From a virus: a DNA stretch of 64,000 bases. The stretch lies in the IMG/VR virus record IMGVR_UViG_3300032307_000369, positions 156,875 to 220,874 of that record, one strand, 5' to 3'. The notes below the pieces were generated by a model that was not told the DNA's origin, made no database searches, and saw only the letters and a list, made by a program, of their open reading frames with translations. The translations under genes were made by a program, and so were the position numbers. Shown one piece after another: positions 12,001 through 19,941 of this stretch (position 1 is its first letter; each line of letters starts with the position of its first letter).

Positions 12001-12503
12001 ACCGCAGTGTCCATTGCAGAATTCATCACTAGAGTGAACTGTGAGTACCAGTCCCTGTTGGTAGAGTCATTCCAAGAAATTACTCTATTAGCAAGGTTTG
12101 TTCCATTAGCGTCTGTTAGGTTATCTGTTGTACTTACAGAATTAACTTTTAATAAACCTTTAGCAGATTGTGTTCTTTTAGGATTGTAACTGATCAACTT
12201 GGCTAGTTTTAAAATACTGTCTCTTCTTTGAGCCGTATCTAAAAAGTTTTCACGTGCATTTAAATCAATACGGAAGCTCAAACTTTGCGCCAAGAACGCA
12301 ATCATGTCTATTAACGCAACATATTCACTGCTGTCAATATAGTCGTTAAAACTCTCAGGGAAGTTTTGACGAAGGTACTCAATCATACTACGACGAATCG
12401 TCTCAAAATCGTAGGATTTAAAGTCGGCATTTTGGAACGTTTGATAAATCTTGGTCCAATCCTCGCCAACTAATAAATTATTTTGTCTTTCTGTGCTAGC
12501 CAT
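9093..12503 (-). CDS. gp6: Baseplate wedge protein gp6
   Basis: gp6 forms the inner ring of the T4 baseplate wedge, where gp6 dimers bind gp7, gp25 and gp53 and drive the hexagon-to-star change. The N-terminal ~130 residues show the family pattern clearly: YDFETIRRSMIEYLRQNFPE, then SSEYVALIDMIAFLAQSLSF, RIDLNARENFLDTAQRRDS and LAKLISYNPKRTQSAKGLL. At 1,136 residues it is much longer than T4 gp6 (~660); the extra length lies in the middle and C-terminal half, which I cannot assign to domains. The next gene begins 4 bases past the stop. A late promoter motif lies 24 bases upstream of the ATG. Identification is firm. Confidence 0.95.
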   Translation of the reverse strand: MASTERQNNLLVGEDWTKIYQTFQNADFKSYDFETIRRSMIEYLRQNFPESFNDYIDSSEYVALIDMIAFLAQSLSFRIDLNARENFLDTAQRRDSILKLAKLISYNPKRTQSAKGLLKVNSVSTTDNLTDANGTNLANRVISWNDSTNRDWYSQFTLVMNSAMDTAVFGKPNASRSINSIPTEQYNLRTNTTDVPLFSFSKTIGGIPMSFELVSSSIIDRTDIGEEAPTLGGTFGVMYRNDNKGSSSTNSGWFVMFKEGTLQNSDFSLTNPVANEIVGVDIQNINDTDVWLYEIDANNTMSNLWTKLDSVTGTNAIYNSVKNKVKSFYSVNTRENDQIDLNFSDGVFGKLPNGNFRLYYRTSNGLSYVITPQDLDNVQIRFPFLNRAGQAQTLTMNLGLKGSVSNSAASETNDSIKQKAPQVYYTQNRMITGEDYNIVPLTSNQQVVKVKAINRTSSGISRYFELTDPTGRSSSINLFGTDGALYRNDYTTSFNFKFNTKNEVYGIMKTLIEPLLAKESTRDFYYQQFDRLSIGEIGASWQNVSVLPNLSTGYFKSNATLQAVGIGQYTQSTLRFIKSEALVKFVPPAGKYFAPNNTLTSTKTKNTKDYIWTEVSYTSGDGSNLGTGTDDLGVGLVGISTSVPSGAIPSEVIPVFVTDIPFAFETEIVNQISLRRDFGLRYDRNSGEWKIINSNNLDYTDTFSTTYSGDISNLGLDASWLIAFKNDGDNVIVYYRGLEYIFQSEKEISFYFNEQDKKYTSKLGGTATDYVTVLSINEDLETGLALGSDFKFEITNMISNVDGYLDNNRINISFSDETGDGIVDDPDSFENVVKPNLLDPILGTKRSFVFVQSVQLNDQIYKKIVDSSLVATFNSELDVSNLNNYLPGQLFYFYAPTENVIKVLDSSFSLVLDNSIVAYPGRSGLTFQYVHTASQDYRIDPCKTNIIDVYLLTKNYDDQLRSWLLTQNGEPPKAPSSNELFEQFSSGLNSVKSISDEIVYHPAKYKLLFGTGANVDLQAKFFIVKNSKSVTNDNDIKSRVIVAINEYFSLDNWDFGDTFNFGELSAYVIKQLSPDIVNFLIVPSAPEKYFGSLFQVFCQADEIFLSTADVGDLEIINTVTSGLIKTNGPIVVSSNG

Positions 12504-12526
12504 TCTTCGTCAATCTCCGATATTCA

Positions 12527-12534
12527 TATTTATC
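12527..12534 (-). promoter_or_regulatory. T4-type late promoter (GATAAATA) for gp6
   Basis: The minus strand reads GATAAATA here, one base from the T4 late consensus TATAAATA. The ATG of gp6 lies 24 bases downstream, giving a short leader. It sits in the 54-base gap between gp25 and gp6, the only real gap inside the baseplate operon, and so allows extra expression of gp6 and the giant gene. Confidence 0.7.
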
Positions 12535-12557
12535 GTAATTAAAATATGCTTACTTAA

Positions 12558-12992
12558 TTACTCAGTGATCAAACCTAACTCTTTGTCAAATGTCAACTTA
12601 AGGACAGATGACAAATTTTCTGTTTGATATCTTAATGTTATTTCTAATAATATGCCACTTTGGAATTCATCAACCTTGATATCTTCAGCGATAACTCGTG
12701 GATCATTTTGTATGATCTGTTTGATATCATCAGATATTGCGTTTCTTAGATCTTCAGTCAATGGTTCAAATATAGCGTCCCATATAATGGTACCATAGGT
12801 TGGGTTCATTACTCTTTCGCCCTTCCTTGTACTAAAATGATTTATGATATCCTGTTTGATACACTCAATATCATATATTTTAAAATTTTGTGAAGCTTTT
12901 GAGCTACTAAATCCTTTATAGACATGCGCAGTACGCACTCCATAATTCATAGTGGTAGCAGTTGGTTTTATTACTAATTTTTTAATAGCCAT
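12558..12992 (-). CDS. gp25: Baseplate wedge protein gp25
   Basis: gp25 is the small lysozyme-fold-like (gpW/gp25 family) protein that links the wedge core to the first sheath ring in T4 and related contractile injection systems. The 144-residue length matches T4 gp25 (132). The family signature is present: an N-terminal part, then IKQDIINHFSTRKGERVMNP and TYGTIIWDAIFEPLT, where the conserved E-R-x-M-x-P-x-(Y/F)-G core and the terminal EP stand out, and a C-terminal strand-rich part with LEITLRYQ. Its start overlaps the gp5 stop by one base (TAATG), indicating coupled translation. Confidence 0.95.
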   Translation of the reverse strand: MAIKKLVIKPTATTMNYGVRTAHVYKGFSSSKASQNFKIYDIECIKQDIINHFSTRKGERVMNPTYGTIIWDAIFEPLTEDLRNAISDDIKQIIQNDPRVIAEDIKVDEFQSGILLEITLRYQTENLSSVLKLTFDKELGLITE

Positions 12993-14761
12993 TATATTGG
13001 TCCGTCCCTTCCTGTTTTTTCAGGCTTGTAAGCCGTTGGGTTAATGTTTTCATGATCGTCCCATGGTTCATGTGTTGGAACTCGACGCATTATACTACTA
13101 ATTTTTGTGGCAGCGTAGAAATTATTGTTTTCCCAACCTTTTTGCATGTCACTTGTTGCATTTTTATCTGCTGTTCTTCCTGAAAGAGAGAATCTATCTA
13201 GTGTAACTACACTTGTTGCCGCTTCAGGAAGTATTGAAAGTGCATCTAACGCCAACGCCAAATTTGTTCCAGCAGTAGTATTTGGTGGGAAAGGAGCAGG
13301 TCCGTTCATATCAATTAACGTAGCTCTTTCGTAGTGGGTAGTGCCAGAAAATAGTACATTGGACGCAAGTGCTGTGATATAATTATTCAATCCTGAAGTT
13401 ATTGATGTTGTACCAACAGTGTCAATTGTTGTTGCGGCGCCTGATAATACTGTTAGTCCTTTGCCAGATTTTAAATTAATCTCTCCCAATGCTTGTTGTT
13501 TAATTTGTGTAGTAGCATACATGTTGATGTTGCCAAGCGCAGAATATAAATCAATTCCTGACAACGGTCCAGCTTGCGTTGGGTTAGTACTTGCTCCAGT
13601 CGATGTTAAACGTATGCGACCTAATGCACTGGCATTAAAGTGATTGGCAGCAGTCCAGTTACAATCTAATCCAGCAAAACCCTCAATTAGTCCAGATGCT
13701 TCAAAATGCATGGATCCTTGTGCGGCAACTATATTAACATTACTGCCTGCTTCAAAGTTAATATCTCTGTCAGCTCTAAAATTGAAATCATTTTCACTGT
13801 GTATGCTTATACTGTCAGCGGCATAGATATCAATTTTTCCATCACTTGTGAATTCTAACCAAGCAGTTCCTCTACTGTTACAAATATAAATTAAATCACT
13901 CGAATTATGTAAAAGTATTTGGTGACCAGTACGTGTGCGTAATCGTACTAGCTCATCTAAAATACCTTCTTTTTTAGATTTTTCATCTTTGCCAACGTAA
14001 CCATCATCCATTACAAACTGTGTTCCGCCTTCACGTTCAACGTAGGCAGGCTTTGGTTCTTTTTGTGTTCCAAATTGATATTGTTTGCCACCTACTACAA
14101 CAGGCCCAGGTGTTGAAATTCCGTAAACATTACTGATCGTACTACGTCTTGCACTACTGGTAGTAGTTCCTCTTATAGGATCTTTTAACAAACCCTGCGT
14201 TGCAAGTCGCAATGTAAAAGGATGCATGGCCTTTTTTACAATGTCAGGTTTAGAATTGTCTCTGCCTTGAACTCTCTTGTTAACTTCAACAACAGGAACA
14301 ACAGCAGTGTCGCTAGTAAATCCTAACTTAGTTTTTTCTTGTGGGGTTAGTTCTGCATATTGACTTGCGGCAATGCCTGGAACCATTTGATTAATTCCTG
14401 GTTCAGGAACACACGCTAGCCAAAAACATTGTTCCCTATCACCCTCAATAAAAATAATGATAACTTTTGTACCAATATCTGGAGGGACAAACCACATGCC
14501 ATAGCTTTGTTGTGAACTAGATGCATTACGTAAATTTGCATCAGTTGCTTCATACGCAGTATATCCAAAAAAGTGCGGAGCATATCTTGGATATACTCTA
14601 ACAGCGTCTGCTACTTCTTGTCCGTCTCCGCCTTTTCGTAAAATTACACACTCCAATGTTCCCATTCTAGTACTGTCGTTATGACCTACTACTCGAGCAA
14701 TGTATGGTCCACTGTTATTAGTAGTTATTGAAGGGTGTTGCGTACTATTTTTTAGTTCCAT
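12992..14761 (-). CDS. gp5: Baseplate hub/central spike protein gp5, no lysozyme domain seen
   Basis: gp5 trimers make the membrane-puncturing spike under the hub. Residues ~15-125 look like the N-terminal OB-fold (GPYIARVVGHNDSTRMGTLE ... MWFVPPDIGTKVIIIFIEGD). From ~310 to ~480 there are short, regular strand repeats with GxIxIxA/AxxSIxI character (IDIYAADSISIHSENDFNF, INFEAGSNVNIVAAQGSMHF), as expected for the gp5C triple-stranded beta-helix. The region between (~125-300), where T4 gp5 carries its muramidase, has no recognisable Glu-Asp-Thr lysozyme motif. The C-terminal tail (RRVPTHEPWDDHENINP) is of a type I associate with marine T4-like gp5. It lies directly between an unknown baseplate gene and gp25, with one-base overlaps at both ends. 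Confidence 0.9.
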   Translation of the reverse strand: MELKNSTQHPSITTNNSGPYIARVVGHNDSTRMGTLECVILRKGGDGQEVADAVRVYPRYAPHFFGYTAYEATDANLRNASSSQQSYGMWFVPPDIGTKVIIIFIEGDREQCFWLACVPEPGINQMVPGIAASQYAELTPQEKTKLGFTSDTAVVPVVEVNKRVQGRDNSKPDIVKKAMHPFTLRLATQGLLKDPIRGTTTSSARRSTISNVYGISTPGPVVVGGKQYQFGTQKEPKPAYVEREGGTQFVMDDGYVGKDEKSKKEGILDELVRLRTRTGHQILLHNSSDLIYICNSRGTAWLEFTSDGKIDIYAADSISIHSENDFNFRADRDINFEAGSNVNIVAAQGSMHFEASGLIEGFAGLDCNWTAANHFNASALGRIRLTSTGASTNPTQAGPLSGIDLYSALGNINMYATTQIKQQALGEINLKSGKGLTVLSGAATTIDTVGTTSITSGLNNYITALASNVLFSGTTHYERATLIDMNGPAPFPPNTTAGTNLALALDALSILPEAATSVVTLDRFSLSGRTADKNATSDMQKGWENNNFYAATKISSIMRRVPTHEPWDDHENINPTAYKPEKTGRDGPI

Positions 14762-15876
14762 TATCTACCACTTTCTCCTGGAGCACATAATAAGTCATCT
14801 AATGGACTAGGTCTTGGTATAAACCCTGCTCTAGATAAATCTTTGTTTAATACTGTAATATCATTTGCAACTTTGTTGCTTGCAGAAATTAACTGATCCT
14901 GTACTTGTCTTGTAGCAGAATTATTTGAAGTCTGCGTTGGAAAGTTTACCACATTCAAACTCGAGTCAAGTTCAACTGCTGGTATACCTGCTGTGAACAA
15001 GTTATAAGGATCGTATCCGCTTAATAAGTTTTGTACTTGATCATCCGTCAATGCTAGATCTGGGTTACCGCCAGGCCCAATATCAAGTGGGAAGGTAGGG
15101 ACATTTAAATTAATCTTAGATGTAAATCCATTTGGTGTAGTGATTGTTTGTGGTTGCACCTGCTGTTCAATTGGTTCCTGATTTAATAATGACAACGGTG
15201 GTCTTCCTGAATAAAATGCAGGACTACACCCTGGTATAAAAGGAATAAAAGGCAACAGTATTGGTGGAGGAAATTTAAATTTTAAATACTCAACTAATCG
15301 TTTTATGTATTCAGCTAAAGGATTGTAAATTATTAAATTTAATCCTAAGATTTTATTAATAGCATCTCTTGCCGCAATCAATGCTTTCTTAATTGGTTCA
15401 GGGAAGGGTATCCATCCTTGTCTAATAATTTTTGCTAGCAATGCCGCAGCCAATAAAGGATTTTTTAAAACACACTGTATTAAATTTTGTATACTAGTAA
15501 CTGCTGATTCAACATAATTTTTAATTGCCTGTATTTTGCCTTTTAAAATTTGTACAAGAATATTAACTCCTTGACTTGCTCCAAAAAGTGTTGCTAATGT
15601 TACGCCTGGGTCAATTGTGATAGTTTTTAATTGTGGTGCTGGTTCTGGTCTGTCTGTTTCTAAACCAAATATGCCTAATATACCTTGTATAATTGCCGCA
15701 ACTTGTGCCAACTGTGGAACGATTGCTGCCGTACCATTAACATTAATTGCAAAGTTTCCATCTGCCTGTATAGAAAAATTTAAAAATTTTCCTACGTTTG
15801 CTCGTTGATATGATGCAGAGTATAATGATACTCTGTCATCAATTCTCCATTCATATAATTTATTTGGACCTACCAT
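14761..15876 (-). CDS. Baseplate-operon protein of unknown function
   Basis: I do not recognise this 371-residue protein. The N-terminus is rich in beta-type sequence (LYEWRIDDRVSLYSASYQ; FSIQADGNFAINVNG). Residues ~55-160 contain hydrophobic helices (VAAIIQGILGIFGLE; LLAAALLAKIIRQGW), then a proline-rich stretch around 200-225 (FPPPILLPFIPFIPG). No signal peptide is evident. Its stop overlaps the gp5 start (TAATG) and it follows the hub-like gene by 9 bases, so it is probably made in amounts matched to gp5 and could be a hub component or spike chaperone. That role is inference from position only. Confidence 0.85.
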   Translation of the reverse strand: MVGPNKLYEWRIDDRVSLYSASYQRANVGKFLNFSIQADGNFAINVNGTAAIVPQLAQVAAIIQGILGIFGLETDRPEPAPQLKTITIDPGVTLATLFGASQGVNILVQILKGKIQAIKNYVESAVTSIQNLIQCVLKNPLLAAALLAKIIRQGWIPFPEPIKKALIAARDAINKILGLNLIIYNPLAEYIKRLVEYLKFKFPPPILLPFIPFIPGCSPAFYSGRPPLSLLNQEPIEQQVQPQTITTPNGFTSKINLNVPTFPLDIGPGGNPDLALTDDQVQNLLSGYDPYNLFTAGIPAVELDSSLNVVNFPTQTSNNSATRQVQDQLISASNKVANDITVLNKDLSRAGFIPRPSPLDDLLCAPGESGR

Positions 15877-15885
15877 TATATTTCC

Positions 15886-17889
15886 TTATGTCAAATTAAT
15901 TTGATTTAACGTAAATCTATCTGAAAAGGACTGTATTTTTTGTGATGCAGCCAAATCTTGTGACACATTTCGTGTACCAATTAATTTTTGTTTAAACGTT
16001 CCGTTTGAGAATGAACTTTCTACTTCTCGAACAGTATAATATGCACTGATTTTTGACAATGCTTTGTCTTCATTAGCTTCGCCAGATGTTAAAAATCCTT
16101 GAGAGTTAATGTCAGTTGGTGCATAGGCAACAACTCTCATAACTGGGTCAACAGATCGTAATGCGATTCCACCATCAACAGTGAACAAAGTACTCGTGCT
16201 GTCTACTTTATTTCCATCATCAATATACTGTGTTCCTAACCACATTGGATCTCCCAGTATTTCCATATTAAGTTCTATATTTTCATAAGGATTGTTCATC
16301 AATGAGTTTATATCTCTAGCTAGCGTAAACAATGGATCAGGTTGATTTGCACCTTTGACTGCTATCTCTTGTTTTTCATTGCTTGGATTTGGTGTTACAT
16401 TGCCGGTAGTCAAATCGCCAGGTGTTGCTGTAGGCACACTGCTACTTGCTTTAACCCCTGCAATTTGTTTTTCAGTCATTTGTCCGCCAGAAGCGCCAGG
16501 CATATCAGTACTCACACCAAAATTTCCTGTAATAATCTTAGTCCACATTTGATTAAAATTTAAATTAAAAGATAAGATGTCTTTGTTTTTTCCAGTATAC
16601 TGCCATTCGTACCTCCTAGCAGTCATTCCTTCATAATCAGATGCAGGAGGTTTATATGTTGGTACAAAAATAGATGATAGTTTAGTGTAGTGAACCTTTC
16701 TAGGAACAATTTGAAATGTTATCAACTTAGGAGTAACATTCCTAGCATTGTCATGTATTGGCAAGTTTTCTGTTTTAGTCACAACCCTCCACCAATTGAT
16801 CCAACCTCCCTTGTTGAAGTCACCTTGAAATTGTGTTTTAATTTTTTCAGTAACATACAAACTGTCTTGAATAATTGCATCAATTACTTTTGTCAATCCT
16901 AACTTTCCTGATACTGTCAGTGTTGGCTTCACATCTTCGGGCCGTTCGCCTGCCTGTACAGTGCCAGTAATATATGAAGTTTTGGTGAATTCTTTATTTG
17001 AAGCGTCTTTAAATGGATCAAACATTGCAGACTTAGCAAACTCGCTACCATCTGTAACATTACCTTTTTCATCATGGAACACAATCTTATAACGGTTAAG
17101 TTTATGTCCAGTTTTATCTTCTGCATTTTTTTGAATGGTATCTAATGTAAGTTCCAAATCTTTCATAACTTCGCCAACAGTTCTTCCTGCAACGTTTAAC
17201 TCTTGATTTATTATATTAGCATCGTCATACGTTCCTGCTTGATTAACTGGTACTCCTTTGATTTCCCATGTTGTGCCTTGCTGTGTCAGCTTTGCTTCCA
17301 TGTTCGTTATAATCATTGGATAATATCTTGTTGTATAGGGTATTAATTCTGGTGTCGTAGAGTCTTCGTGATATCCAACGAAATCAATTTTTAAAACAAA
17401 AGCATTTGACTTGTCAAAGTTTTTATAACCTTTAACTGTTAATGCTGAAATAATATTTGTTAAAAAAGTATCAATACTATATGGCTCAATAACCTTTAAG
17501 CGTATTTCAGTAGTCCAATCTCTTGACTTGCCTAAAAAGTTTTTAATGTACAGATCTTCCAAATAGTAATCATAATTTGCTCTAGCAGATTGATTAAGAG
17601 TGTTAACAATACTTTGTAATTTGTTAAGTGATTGAGAGTTTGTGTTTTTTGGAGACCCTGTTCCCTTACCATGGCTTACAAAAATAGGATTACTAAATCC
17701 AGCAGTTTTATAAGATCCAGATTTTAATTCTTCTGGACTTACTACTGCAAGGGTTACTCTGTAATTAAAAGTTCTGTAGTCGTGTAGAATATTTTCACCT
17801 GGATAGGCGGCGCTTCTAATTATGTTTTTTAAAAGATTAACACCAACTTCTTTTAAGGTTGCACCCGTAGTCACTCGTTGAACAGACAT
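15886..17889 (-). CDS. Virion structural protein, possible baseplate hub component
   Basis: A 667-residue protein between gp53 and gp5. N-terminal residues ~30-215 are strand-rich with features seen in hub/tail proteins of myoviruses: a segment TEIRLKVIEPYSIDTFLTNI, LKIDFVGYHED and RYYPMIITNMEAKLTQQG. The C-terminal third has NPYENIELNMEILGDPMWLG and ends in another strand-rich part (SAYYTVREVESSFSNGTFKQ). Position next to gp5 and two domains with hub-like patterns suggest a functional counterpart of T4 gp27, which has no other candidate here. I cannot show homology by eye. Starts with a one-base overlap with gp53 (TAATG). Confidence 0.8.
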   Translation of the reverse strand: MSVQRVTTGATLKEVGVNLLKNIIRSAAYPGENILHDYRTFNYRVTLAVVSPEELKSGSYKTAGFSNPIFVSHGKGTGSPKNTNSQSLNKLQSIVNTLNQSARANYDYYLEDLYIKNFLGKSRDWTTEIRLKVIEPYSIDTFLTNIISALTVKGYKNFDKSNAFVLKIDFVGYHEDSTTPELIPYTTRYYPMIITNMEAKLTQQGTTWEIKGVPVNQAGTYDDANIINQELNVAGRTVGEVMKDLELTLDTIQKNAEDKTGHKLNRYKIVFHDEKGNVTDGSEFAKSAMFDPFKDASNKEFTKTSYITGTVQAGERPEDVKPTLTVSGKLGLTKVIDAIIQDSLYVTEKIKTQFQGDFNKGGWINWWRVVTKTENLPIHDNARNVTPKLITFQIVPRKVHYTKLSSIFVPTYKPPASDYEGMTARRYEWQYTGKNKDILSFNLNFNQMWTKIITGNFGVSTDMPGASGGQMTEKQIAGVKASSSVPTATPGDLTTGNVTPNPSNEKQEIAVKGANQPDPLFTLARDINSLMNNPYENIELNMEILGDPMWLGTQYIDDGNKVDSTSTLFTVDGGIALRSVDPVMRVVAYAPTDINSQGFLTSGEANEDKALSKISAYYTVREVESSFSNGTFKQKLIGTRNVSQDLAASQKIQSFSDRFTLNQINLT

Positions 17890-18197
17890 TATACAACTCC
17901 TAAATCTGCAAACAACCTTGATCTCTGTGGGATATAAATTTTTACTCCAGCAATTAAATCATAAATTGGATCTTTAATTACTTCTGGATTACGCATGGCA
18001 AACACCCACCATAATTTAGGATCTCCATATGCGTCATTAGCCAATAAATCTGGACGATGTTCATACTGTGACGGTAATTCAACTAAGGTGTCGTCAACTG
18101 ACAACGTTATTTCTCTTGGTGTCCAAACATCAAGATAAAAATCAGTCAGCTGTGTATTTTTATATGGTGAATATTCGCCATATTTGTATTCACTCAT
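17889..18197 (-). CDS. gp53: Baseplate wedge protein gp53
   Basis: gp53 clamps the interface of neighbouring wedges in the T4 baseplate and contains a LysM-like fold. At 102 residues this is about half the T4 protein, matching the compact form found in other contractile tails. The diagnostic stretch is residues ~40-95: ELPSQYEHRPDLLANDAYGD, then KLWWVFAMRNPEVIKDPIYD and a closing GVKIYIPQRS, where RPDL, YG(D/N), WW and IxIP are the family hallmarks. One-base TAATG overlaps with both neighbours point to coupled translation. Confidence 0.85.
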   Translation of the reverse strand: MSEYKYGEYSPYKNTQLTDFYLDVWTPREITLSVDDTLVELPSQYEHRPDLLANDAYGDPKLWWVFAMRNPEVIKDPIYDLIAGVKIYIPQRSRLFADLGVV

Positions 18198-18970
18198 TAT
18201 AGATATCCTCTTCCATCTAATGTTCCAGATATAAATTGATCAACACTAAAGTTAGACATTTCGCGTCTACTGTAAACAGGAACTAATGTCATTGATATTG
18301 TACTCAATGTTGGAACTTTATTAACTCTATTACCAAAATTAAATCCAGTAATGTAGTCTACATCATTAGGCAAATCAATACTAAACCCACCTACTACCAC
18401 AGGAATGTTTTCATAAACATTTGCACCGTAGGCATTAAAACGGCAAACTGGTGGAGGTGATCCAGATAGTGTGTCATTGCCTGTTCTCATTTTTGTAATT
18501 GCTCTTAAGGCATGCACTGTTGCTAGCCAATAAACTGCTTCCTGTCTATTTTGTACTGGAAACTGTCCTGACACGCTTATGGTTCCAACATCTGTATTCT
18601 GATAAGAATAAACTGCATAATTACTATGTTGTATGTTTGCAGGATTCCAGTTTACTTTAGTGTCTTGCTTTACTGTGGGAGTTACTGGGAAGTAAATTCC
18701 TGCCCATGCGCCTGGATTTGACCCTGTTGGGTTACTATCCAAAACTTGAGTAATAGATCCAACGGGCCAGTACTGATTAGGAATTTTCAAATATACTCTG
18801 CTTTCTAAACTCGCCTGTCTTTCTTGGGAGGTAAAACTAACTTTAACCGTAGAGTTTAGCACCTTATCTGCCGCGGCAGTCCTAATTATAGACTGTCCGT
18901 TAGTAAGCTGTCCGGAACCCCATACTTCTTGGGCCGATGCCGCAAGATTTGTAAAACTGAAATCACTCAT
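18197..18970 (-). CDS. Baseplate/tail-tube cap-like structural protein
   Basis: First gene of the leftward baseplate operon, 257 residues. The C-terminal ~80 residues (PPVCRFNAYGANVYENIPVV, then VGGFSIDLPNDVDYI and PTLSTISMTLVPVYSRREM) follow the layout of the C-terminal part of T4 gp48, the tube cap, with an aromatic/Asp-rich turn and a final long strand. I infer a tail-tube-fold cap protein (gp48/gp54 type); the similarity is one of pattern only and should not be taken as proven. A late-type promoter lies 19 bases upstream of the ATG. Confidence 0.75.
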   Translation of the reverse strand: MSDFSFTNLAASAQEVWGSGQLTNGQSIIRTAAADKVLNSTVKVSFTSQERQASLESRVYLKIPNQYWPVGSITQVLDSNPTGSNPGAWAGIYFPVTPTVKQDTKVNWNPANIQHSNYAVYSYQNTDVGTISVSGQFPVQNRQEAVYWLATVHALRAITKMRTGNDTLSGSPPPVCRFNAYGANVYENIPVVVGGFSIDLPNDVDYITGFNFGNRVNKVPTLSTISMTLVPVYSRREMSNFSVDQFISGTLDGRGYL

Positions 18971-18988
18971 TTGAATATTCTCCCTACA

Positions 18989-18996
18989 TATTTATT
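18989..18996 (-). promoter_or_regulatory. T4-type late promoter (AATAAATA) for the baseplate operon
   Basis: The minus strand reads AATAAATA, one base off TATAAATA, 19 bases upstream of the first baseplate ATG. Its last base is shared with the -35 box of the rightward gp55 promoter, so the two promoters must compete for polymerase. Confidence 0.6.
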
Positions 18997-19024
18997 TGAC
19001 AAAATTATGTAGGTAGTTTATAAT
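18996..19024 (+). promoter_or_regulatory. Host-type sigma70 promoter for gp55
   Basis: TTGACA at 18996-19001, a 17-base spacer, and TATAAT at 19019-19024: a perfect bacterial sigma70 consensus. The expected start near 19031 lies about 20 bases before the gp55 ATG, with an AGGAG Shine-Dalgarno at 19034-19038. This would place gp55 under host polymerase before late transcription begins. Confidence 0.85.
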
Positions 19025-19050
19025 ATAGTTATTAGGAGTATATAACAATA

Positions 19051-19941
19051 ATGATAATAACGACTGTAAAGAGAAACAAATATCTTAACAACAAAGACCT
19101 ACTGTTACAGATACACAAGAGCAAGAACACATATGGATCATTTATGGGTCCTGAATATGAGGACTATGATCTAATCCTTCCATCTGTTGATAAAATCAAT
19201 GTAAGAACTATCGCAGAAGCTAAACGTAATAGAGCTAAACGGCTAGGAACTAGGTTATATCAACAAAATAAAGCTCAAGGCATTAAGGATGTCAAGCTAG
19301 TTGACTGCATAATTGACTACAAAAAGGTACCAAAAACTGATTTAGTGTTTAGGATTATGACACATGAACACGTGCCACTTGCTCCTGGACGTAAGAAAAC
19401 AGTGAAAAGCACAGCTGACGCTCATGAAAGATGTAACTTTCCTCCCTATCAACATTGGGCATTTGATGCTAATGATGTACTAATGTGTGTAGGAAAAAGT
19501 CACTGGAAGGGCACTTTGCAAAACGGTACCTTTTCTAAAGAACACGGAAGAATTACTGAAGAGCTTGGCAAAATGTATCTAATGCTAGCTGAACGATATG
19601 CACAAAGAAGCAATTGGCGAGGTTATACTTACGTTGAAGAAATGAAAGGACAAGCAATTTTACAATTAAGTCAGATTGGTCTACAGTTTGATGAAAGTAA
19701 ATCTGAAAATCCTTTTGCTTATTATACTGCCGCCGTTACTAACAGTTTTACTCGTGTGCTTAATATTGAAAAGCGTATGCAAAATATTCGTGATGACATG
19801 TTAGAAGAAAGCGGACTAACTCCTAGCTTTACAAGACAAAACCAACAAGAATACGCAGAGGAAACTGCACGTCAAGCTGCCTTGTACAAGGGCATGAGAC
19901 AAGCAAAAAGTGAAGATACTCCAGAGGAAGAAGCTGAATGA
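19051..19941 (+). CDS. gp55: Late transcription sigma factor gp55, with N-terminal extension
   Basis: gp55 is the phage sigma factor that directs host RNA polymerase to TATAAATA late promoters. The family core is unmistakable: GYTYVEEMKGQAILQLSQIG, LQFDESKSENPFAYYTA (around residue 212-226) and TNSFTRVLNIEKRMQNIRDD, the sigma region 2-like DNA-melting part. T4 gp55 has 185 residues; this one has 296. The extra ~145 N-terminal residues include RIMTHEHVPLAPGRKK and FPPYQHWAFDANDVLMCVGK (residues ~100-150), not obviously sigma-like. The stop overlaps the gp47 start by 4 bases (ATGA). Late promoter motifs across the window are its expected targets. Confidence 0.95.
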   Translation: MIITTVKRNKYLNNKDLLLQIHKSKNTYGSFMGPEYEDYDLILPSVDKINVRTIAEAKRNRAKRLGTRLYQQNKAQGIKDVKLVDCIIDYKKVPKTDLVFRIMTHEHVPLAPGRKKTVKSTADAHERCNFPPYQHWAFDANDVLMCVGKSHWKGTLQNGTFSKEHGRITEELGKMYLMLAERYAQRSNWRGYTYVEEMKGQAILQLSQIGLQFDESKSENPFAYYTAAVTNSFTRVLNIEKRMQNIRDDMLEESGLTPSFTRQNQQEYAEETARQAALYKGMRQAKSEDTPEEEAE

